From NCBI GenBank assembly GCA_021785055.1, contig JAJYGS010000076.1:1-9269 (forward strand): 9,269 bases of DNA. Reading direction: 5' to 3'. The position numbers and the translations under genes are program-made. Source of the stretch: Nitrospirota bacterium (GTDB taxonomy: Bacteria; Nitrospirota; JACRHJ01). Each line of letters starts with the position of its first letter. Position 1 is the stretch's first letter. Below, piece by piece: positions 4,583 to 9,269 of this stretch. Below the pieces are notes generated by a model that worked only from the letters and a program-made list of their open reading frames with translations, was not told the origin of the DNA and searched no databases.

Positions 4583-6931
4583 TTACGCTGCCGGTATGAC
4601 GAGGGTCTGACCTTTTCTGAGGGAGCGGCGGCCATGCATGGAATTGGCGCGGGAGAGCTTCCTGCGGCTCACGCCGAACTTCCTGGCGATGCTCCAGAGG
4701 GTGTCCCCGTTCCTGACCTTGTATCTCTTCAAGCGCGCGGCCCTTCCGCGCCCCGAATGCCTCCGGGATGCGAGTCTTTCGTGTCTTGAACGTCGAATGC
4801 GGGCGCTTCTCTCATGCCTTGAGCGCCTCGACCTGACCTTCGCCGTCCTGATGCTGCCTGCCGAGAGCTTAAGCCTCTGCCCCGGTTTTATTATCCTGCG
4901 TTGGCCCAGGCGGTTAAGCCGCGCGAGCTTTGCGACGGTGGTACGGTGCCTCCGCGCGATGGATGCGAGGGTGTCGCCCCTCCTCACGCGGTAGACGACC
5001 GGCCTTGAGACGGCGCGGCGGGAGCGGCTGGCCGACCGGCGGCGCGGCGTGTAGTGATGAGGCGCGCCTGCTTCACCCGAAGCGGATGACGCAACTGCCG
5101 GCTGGGTGGTCTCGTCCGCATTGGCGTCGGTGGGCGATGGAAGCAGGGTTCCGAGCCTCAGTTCAGGCTTTGAGGGGCATGCAGGCCGGCTGACCGTCGG
5201 AGCGGCTTCGGGTTTATCCGCCAAAGCCTGGGGCGTTGCGTTCGTCCCCGAATCGGAGGGAGACCCGGCTGACGAAGCTGCGGCGATTTCCAGGTGAGAC
5301 GGTATCTCAGCCGCGATGACCGTCTTTTCATGCGGGACGATAAGCCTCCTGCCCCGCCCGACCCGCGAGTATATTCTCAGGTGGTTCGCGCGCGCGAGCC
5401 TGGTTGCCGGGACGCCGAGCCTTTTGGCAATGACCCGGATGGTTGCGCGGCGCCGGACGATGTAGCGGCTGTTTACGACGAGCTTTCTCGGAGCGGCATA
5501 GCGCTCGGACCTGGGCAGGGAATTGAACGCCGCGAGGAACTCCGCCTTCTTGCCCTTGGGCACTCGAAGGGTATAGACCCGGCCCGGCGGAGTGCAGCCC
5601 CTTATAAGCTCAGGATTAAGCTCTTTTATCTTTTCTACCGGGACGCCGCAGCAGAGCGCGACCGTGCGCAGGTCCGTGCAGTGATCAAGCTGGACTTCGT
5701 CGAATACGAACGGCTTGTCGTAGCTCAAGTCCTTGAAGCCGAAGCTGTCCGGGTTCTCGGCAATCATCCTGGCCGCGATGAACTTGGGGACGTAGTCCTT
5801 CGTCTCGGAGGGCATGTAGCGGGTCTTCCTAAGCTGCCAGAAGTCCTGGATGCCGCCCGTGCGGTCAATCGCGCGCTCGACGATACCCTCGCCGGCGTTG
5901 TATGACGCCATCGCCAGCGGCCAGGAGCCGAACGTCCCGTAGAGGTCTTTTAAGTATGCCGCAGCCGCCTGCGTGGACTTTATCGGGTCTCGCCGCTCGT
6001 CCACCCAGCTGTCCACCCTGAGGCCGTACCTGACCGCGGTGCCCCTTATGAACTGCCAGGGGCCGCAAGCCTTGGCCCACGAATATGCCCTGGGGTTGAA
6101 ACCGCTCTCTATAAGCGCCAGGAAGACCAGGTCCTCAGGCATGTAGTTCTCCCTGAGGATGCTCTTCATAAGCCCCATATACCTGCCGGAGCGGGTGAGC
6201 CACTGCTGGAAGTGTTTTCTGACCGTTACGGAAAAATACTTTATGTTCCTCGTTATCGGCGCCAGGAGCCCGGAAGACGGAATGCTTGCCATGGCTGCGG
6301 AGTTCAGGCCGGCTCCGGCAATGACCGGCTGCCCTGCGGCGGGCATATCCGCCGTCGGCGCATCCGCCTGACCCGCGGCGGAATTCTGCCCGCCGGGCGA
6401 TACGACTGTCGCGGTATTGTCGTTTATGAAGCTGGAAGAGGCCGTGGAGTCTGCGTTGTCCCCGCCCAGGGATTCGGAAGCAGACGACGCGTTCGGGGCA
6501 GGCTGCCCGTTTTTCGCGGTACCGGCATCGGACGCGGGGTTGGTTTTGGACGAAGAAACCGCCGGGACCGGTTCCGGTTTCGCCGACGATGCGGGAGTCA
6601 CGGCAACCGCCGGTTGAGCTTGAGCTTCCGGTTTCGCCGACGGGGGCGTTGAAACCGGGGCCGCCGCGGAAGCCGGCTCCGGGGCCGACTGGCCGGCGGC
6701 AGCCGACTGGCCCGATGCCGGTTCGCTAACGGTATTATCCTGATTATCCTGCGGGGCCGCCTTGGCAAAGCGCTTCGCGCCGGAGGGCTGCCCGACAGCC
6801 TGCAGGGGTTCCGCGTTCACCGACTGGCCGGGTATGACGGTTATAAACCTTGCTCTGGCGGCAAAGGTATTTACCGGGAAGAAGATAATGGCCGGGAGAA
6901 GCAAAGCCAGAAATTTCGCCCTTATGGACAT
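4583..6931 (-). CDS. mltD: MltD-like membrane-bound lytic murein transglycosylase with four LysM modules
   Basis: This 782-residue periplasmic enzyme should cleave the MurNAc-GlcNAc bond of peptidoglycan, leaving 1,6-anhydro ends. The ATG at 6931 is chosen because AAAGGAGGGG lies just upstream and a signal peptide follows (residues 1-24, ending NTFA); an earlier ATG at 7021 would bury the signal. Residues 40-225 are a disordered Ala/Pro/Ser/Gln spacer. The SLT domain (about 235-400) has the catalytic glutamate in ALIESGFNP (E275), then GPWQFI (290-295), WVDERRDP (309-316) and ASYNAGEG (342-349). LysM modules bind glycan chains: a degenerate one (about 410-457), one at 488-533, and two good ones at 645-689 (YRVRRGDTLASIA) and 736-780 (YKVRNGDTLWSIA). 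Between the last two lies a very basic linker (about 694-733) with RRSRHER-type repeats. E. coli MltD is much shorter (about 450 residues), so the spacers account for most of the extra length. It is transcribed alone from a strong promoter. Confidence 0.93.
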   Translation of the reverse strand: MSIRAKFLALLLPAIIFFPVNTFAARARFITVIPGQSVNAEPLQAVGQPSGAKRFAKAAPQDNQDNTVSEPASGQSAAAGQSAPEPASAAAPVSTPPSAKPEAQAQPAVAVTPASSAKPEPVPAVSSSKTNPASDAGTAKNGQPAPNASSASESLGGDNADSTASSSFINDNTATVVSPGGQNSAAGQADAPTADMPAAGQPVIAGAGLNSAAMASIPSSGLLAPITRNIKYFSVTVRKHFQQWLTRSGRYMGLMKSILRENYMPEDLVFLALIESGFNPRAYSWAKACGPWQFIRGTAVRYGLRVDSWVDERRDPIKSTQAAAAYLKDLYGTFGSWPLAMASYNAGEGIVERAIDRTGGIQDFWQLRKTRYMPSETKDYVPKFIAARMIAENPDSFGFKDLSYDKPFVFDEVQLDHCTDLRTVALCCGVPVEKIKELNPELIRGCTPPGRVYTLRVPKGKKAEFLAAFNSLPRSERYAAPRKLVVNSRYIVRRRATIRVIAKRLGVPATRLARANHLRIYSRVGRGRRLIVPHEKTVIAAEIPSHLEIAAASSAGSPSDSGTNATPQALADKPEAAPTVSRPACPSKPELRLGTLLPSPTDANADETTQPAVASSASGEAGAPHHYTPRRRSASRSRRAVSRPVVYRVRRGDTLASIARRHRTTVAKLARLNRLGQRRIIKPGQRLKLSAGSIRTAKVRSRRSRHERSARIRRSRHERLASRRHSGRGRAARLKRYKVRNGDTLWSIARKFGVSRRKLSRANSMHGRRSLRKGQTLVIPAA

Positions 6932-6986
6932 ATGCCCCTCCTTTCTCGCTTTGACTTCATTAATGGAGATATTTCGGCACGCCAAC

Positions 6987-7015
6987 AATATAAGATACGG
7001 GGCGGGATAAGTCAA
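6987..7015 (-). promoter_or_regulatory. sigma70-type promoter of the transglycosylase gene
   Basis: On the minus strand, TTGACT (7015-7010) and TATATT (6992-6987) are separated by exactly 17 bases, each one substitution from consensus. Initiation near 6980 would give a leader of about 50 bases before the ATG at 6931, which contains the strong AAAGGAGGGG ribosome binding site. This is the best promoter match seen in the window. Confidence 0.75.
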
Positions 7016-7069
7016 GGCCAAATCGAATTAAATAAAATTAATACGCTTGAAAATGAAGCAGTTAGGCCA

Positions 7070-7098
7070 TTGACAGCGCGGATTTAAAAGGATAAATT
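7070..7098 (+). promoter_or_regulatory. possible sigma70 promoter of queE-ppx
   Basis: TTGACA (7070-7075, perfect consensus) and TAAATT (7093-7098, four of six) are 17 bases apart. The predicted start of transcription, about 7105, would lie past the GTG at 7101 and almost at the in-frame ATG at 7107. Either that ATG is used as a leaderless start, or the true promoter is further upstream and AGGA (7089-7092) serves the GTG. Confidence 0.4.
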
Positions 7099-7100
7099 AC

Positions 7101-7844
7101 GTGTTCATGGATTCCACGGGCTACATAAGCGAGATATTCTCGTCGTTCCAGGGGGAAGGGCCTTACATGGGCGAGAGGCATATCTTCGTCCGCTTCCTGG
7201 GGTGCAGCCTGGGATGCGGATACTGCGACACCCCTTATGCCATGGCGGAAGCCGGGCCTGCGCGCATAGAGGAAGCGGGCATAGGATTCAAACGCCTTGA
7301 GAACCCGCTCCCTGTCCGGACGGTTATGGAGGCGGTAATATCCCAGGAGGTATTTCCGGGTTTCAACTCGAAGCTGGCCATAACCGGCGGCGAGCCGCTT
7401 GAGCAGCCTGAATTTCTCCGGGCCCTGCTGGGAGAACTTGGCGGCAGGTTCAAGACCCTTCTCGAAACGAACGGGATCCTGCCCGACGCCCTCCTGCGCG
7501 TTAAGGATATGGTGGATATAATAAGTATGGACTTCAAGCTCCCGTCCGTAACCGACAAGGGAGAATTCTGGGAGGCCCACAGGGAGTTCGCCCTGGCGGC
7601 GAGGGGCAGGGAACTTATAGCGAAGGCCGTGGTATCCCCGGGAACTCCGATAAAAGAAGTGGAGATGGCCGCGAATATCCTGGCGAAAGCGGCCCCGGAC
7701 GCGCTTTTCGTGATACAGCCGATTACAGAAAAATCCGCCACCCCGTCCCCGGAAATGCTTTTCGAGTTTTACTCCTGTGCAAGACGCATATTAAAGAACG
7801 TGCGCGTAATCCCGCAGGTTCATAAAATCATGGGGGTAAGGTAA
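7101..7844 (+). CDS. queE: 7-carboxy-7-deazaguanine synthase QueE (radical SAM)
   Basis: QueE converts 6-carboxy-tetrahydropterin to 7-carboxy-7-deazaguanine using S-adenosylmethionine and a [4Fe-4S] cluster, on the route to preQ0 and queuosine in tRNA. The 247-residue protein shows the typical N terminus ISEIFSSFQGEGPYMGE (9-25). The cluster motif CSLGCGYC (C35, C39, C42) is followed by DTPYA. TGGEP (95-99), the SAM-contacting motif, and LETNG (121-125) and SMDFKLPS also fit. The GTG at 7101 has AGGA 8 bases upstream; the ATG at 7107, two codons in, is the alternative. No queC, queD or queF is in the window, so the pathway must be completed elsewhere. The stop codon directly abuts the ppx start, implying co-transcription. 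The sequence is complete and all key residues are present. Confidence 0.93.
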   Translation: MFMDSTGYISEIFSSFQGEGPYMGERHIFVRFLGCSLGCGYCDTPYAMAEAGPARIEEAGIGFKRLENPLPVRTVMEAVISQEVFPGFNSKLAITGGEPLEQPEFLRALLGELGGRFKTLLETNGILPDALLRVKDMVDIISMDFKLPSVTDKGEFWEAHREFALAARGRELIAKAVVSPGTPIKEVEMAANILAKAAPDALFVIQPITEKSATPSPEMLFEFYSCARRILKNVRVIPQVHKIMGVR

Positions 7845-8783
7845 ATGCCGCTTATAGCTTCAATCGACGTCGGGACGAATACCCTGCGGCTGCTTGCGGC
7901 ACAGGTGCAGGGCGGAAAGATAATCCGCGAGACGCTCAACCTGCGCGAGACCACCCGGCTGGGCGAGGGGCTTAAACCCGGCGGGAAGCTCAAGGCCGAG
8001 GCCAGGGGAAGGACTATCAGGACGCTTGCGGAGTTCTCGAAGCGTATGCTGGAGGCCGGTGTCGAGGGCGTGAGCGCGGTCGGGACGGAGGCGCTAAGGA
8101 GGGCCTCGGACGCGGAGGATTTTGTCCGCGACGCAAGGGAAGAGGCCGGGATAATACTGAAAATAATCCCCGCCGAAGAGGAGGCGAGGCTCACGCTCCT
8201 GGGCGTGAAATCCGCCATCGGCGAGACCTTGACCGCCGGCCGCAAACTTGTGATGGACATCGGCGGCGGCAGCACGGAGCTTATACTCACGGAGGACTGG
8301 TCGAGGCATACTTCCATAAGCCTTCCAATCGGGGCCGTGAGCCTCTTCGAGAGGTTCCTGCTGAACGACCCGCCGTTATTGCTTGAGATGAAGGAACTGG
8401 TATCTTTCTGCAACGAAACCGCGCTGCCGAGGCTGAAGAATCTCCTGGGCGGGGATAAACCCGCGCTTGTCGGGACGGCGGGAACCATAACCACCCTCGC
8501 GGCGGTAGACCTGGCCCTGGAGGTATACGACCCGGCAAGGATTACAGGCCATAAGCTGGGCAGGGAGCGCATGTCGGCGCTTGAGGAGAGACTCGCCGGA
8601 CTTCCCAAGGAAAGCCGCAGACTTATAGCCGGCATCGAGCCGGGGAGGGAGGATATAATCGTCTCCGGGACGCTCCTCGCGGGCGTTATAATGGACGCGT
8701 TCGGGGCGGATAAAATTACGGTGTGCGACTGGGGCCTGCGTGAAGGCAACTTGTTGGATTATTACAGTAAAAAGGCTTTTTAA
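7845..8783 (+). CDS. ppx: exopolyphosphatase / guanosine pentaphosphate phosphatase, short form (Ppx/GppA)
   Basis: The family removes terminal phosphate from polyphosphate or converts pppGpp to ppGpp, linking phosphate storage to the stringent response in the cytoplasm. The 312-residue product has the two actin-like ASKHA domains and no C-terminal HD-like extension, similar in size to the Aquifex enzyme and far shorter than E. coli Ppx (about 510). Motifs in order: DVGTNTLRLL (8-17, phosphate loop 1), VGTEALRRA (79-87), AEEEARLTLLGV with the catalytic glutamate at 112 or 113, DIGGGSTEL (138-146, phosphate loop 2) and a later GTAGTITTLAA. The ATG follows the queE TAA with no gap, and GGGGTAAGG near the end of queE can act as ribosome binding site, so translation is probably coupled. 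Which substrate it prefers cannot be told from sequence. Confidence 0.92.
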   Translation: MPLIASIDVGTNTLRLLAAQVQGGKIIRETLNLRETTRLGEGLKPGGKLKAEARGRTIRTLAEFSKRMLEAGVEGVSAVGTEALRRASDAEDFVRDAREEAGIILKIIPAEEEARLTLLGVKSAIGETLTAGRKLVMDIGGGSTELILTEDWSRHTSISLPIGAVSLFERFLLNDPPLLLEMKELVSFCNETALPRLKNLLGGDKPALVGTAGTITTLAAVDLALEVYDPARITGHKLGRERMSALEERLAGLPKESRRLIAGIEPGREDIIVSGTLLAGVIMDAFGADKITVCDWGLREGNLLDYYSKKAF

Positions 8784-8858
8784 AAGGAACGGACACGGGG
8801 GTTTTTGGGCTTTACTTTGATATTACGGTATGTTATCCTTTGCTTTAGATGTTGCAAT

Positions 8859-8864
8859 TATAAT
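8859..8864 (+). promoter_or_regulatory. TATAAT -10 box upstream of the lptC-like gene
   Basis: A perfect TATAAT sits 30 bases before the ATG at 8895, in an AT-rich gap of 111 bases after ppx. No recognisable -35 hexamer lies 16-18 bases upstream and there is no TGN extension, so strength is uncertain. Initiation near 8871 would leave a leader of about 24 bases with only a weak ribosome binding site. Confidence 0.45.
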
Positions 8865-8894
8865 ACCAAATAAAGAACTACGGCAGAAATTCTT

Positions 8895-9269
8895 ATGAAA
8901 TATGCAGCCAGGGCAAAAATCTTCCTTGCGGTAACCGTAATAACCCTGCTGTCCCTGAGCGCCGCCTTCCTTGTAAAAAATCCGGGTCTTATAAGCGCCG
9001 CCCCTAAAAAAATAAAGCCGAACGTCAACCTGGACAAGGCCCTCGTGGTAATCGACGGCTTCAAGTTCGCCAGGAACGACGGGACTGGAGAGAACTGGGA
9101 GCTTACGGCAAAAAGGGCCACTATGAAAAAGTCTACAGGGAAAGCCAGGCTTACCGACCTCGAGGCGGTATATAACGCAAAAAACGGCACCGTCCTGACG
9201 CTTACCGCCGACGAGGGGACTTACGACTCCAAAACGAAGCGCATGAAGGCCGTGGGGAACGGCAAGGAT
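8895..9269 (+). CDS. lptC: LptC-like lipopolysaccharide-export protein, N-terminal part, partial
   Basis: The frame opens at ATG 8895 and is still open at the last base, giving 125 residues without a stop. LptC is a bitopic inner-membrane protein that receives LPS from LptB2FG and passes it to LptA across the periplasm. The product has a short basic N terminus, one membrane anchor at about 8-27, then beta-strand-rich periplasmic sequence. Repeated LptC/LptA-style strands are visible: WELTAKRATM (68-77), ARLTDLEAVYNAKNG (84-98), LTLTADEGTYDSKTKRM (101-117), then KAVGNGK. This is typical of the beta-jellyroll (OstA-like) fold. An lptA or lptB gene would be expected next but lies beyond the window. 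It is 111 bases after ppx and has its own -10 box, so it probably begins a separate unit. The family call rests on pattern, so a related OstA-fold protein is the alternative. Confidence 0.72.
   Translation, partial: MKYAARAKIFLAVTVITLLSLSAAFLVKNPGLISAAPKKIKPNVNLDKALVVIDGFKFARNDGTGENWELTAKRATMKKSTGKARLTDLEAVYNAKNGTVLTLTADEGTYDSKTKRMKAVGNGKD

Noticed and set aside
5294..5905. A 203-codon plus-strand frame
   Set aside because: It is antisense to the SLT and first LysM part of the transglycosylase, whose minus-strand frame has clear family motifs. GC-rich genes commonly leave open antisense frames.
7820..8749. A 309-codon minus-strand frame
   Set aside because: It lies antisense to ppx, whose phosphate-binding motifs are intact; it is Ser/Pro-rich as expected of a shadow frame.
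8770..8800. Intrinsic terminator after ppx
   Set aside because: AAAAAGGCTTTTT is symmetric but leaves no room for a loop and is not followed by a GC stem with a T run.

Overview
The window looks like a chromosomal segment of a Gram-negative (two-membrane) bacterium with moderately high GC content. The grounds are a periplasmic c-type cytochrome, a peptidoglycan transglycosylase with a signal peptide, and the start of an LptC-like lipopolysaccharide-export protein. AGG and ATA codons are frequent despite the GC content. The PilZ type, the multiheme cytochrome and the gene mix suggest a Deltaproteobacteria/Desulfobacterota or Nitrospirota relative; that placement is inference. No tRNA, rRNA, CRISPR array, transposase or phage gene was seen.

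Layout. Positions 1-1626 (+): the end of a PAP2-type membrane phosphatase (probably the C-terminal half of a diacylglycerol kinase-PAP2 fusion), a small secreted multiheme cytochrome c with odd heme motifs, and ftsY, the signal recognition particle receptor. Positions 1639-1732: a hairpin-forming dispersed repeat between the convergent ends of ftsY and a PilZ gene (1793-2212, -). Positions 2281-3796 (+): a PHP-family metal-dependent phosphoesterase and a membrane-anchored TPR protein, 1 base apart. Positions 3797-4582: about 790 bases without genes. They hold a minus-strand G-quadruplex motif, a hairpin, a second, shortened copy of the dispersed repeat on the opposite strand, a G-rich stretch, a 72-bp tandem array with two palindromes per unit, and a 28-bp tandem array that stops 2 bases from the next gene. 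Positions 4583-6931 (-): a large MltD-like lytic transglycosylase with four LysM modules and a near-consensus promoter. Positions 7101-8783 (+): queE (queuosine/deazaguanine synthesis) and a short-form exopolyphosphatase/GppA gene starting on the base after the queE stop. Positions 8895-9269 (+): a partial lptC-like gene with its own TATAAT box, running off the window.

Function. The genes are mostly housekeeping or envelope functions: membrane protein targeting, cell-wall turnover, LPS transport, tRNA modification and polyphosphate/(p)ppGpp metabolism. They do not form one pathway. I found no convincing new multi-gene system. The least ordinary parts are the repeat cluster at 4019-4580, the pair of inverted-arm elements at two convergent gene ends, and the non-canonical heme sites in the cytochrome.
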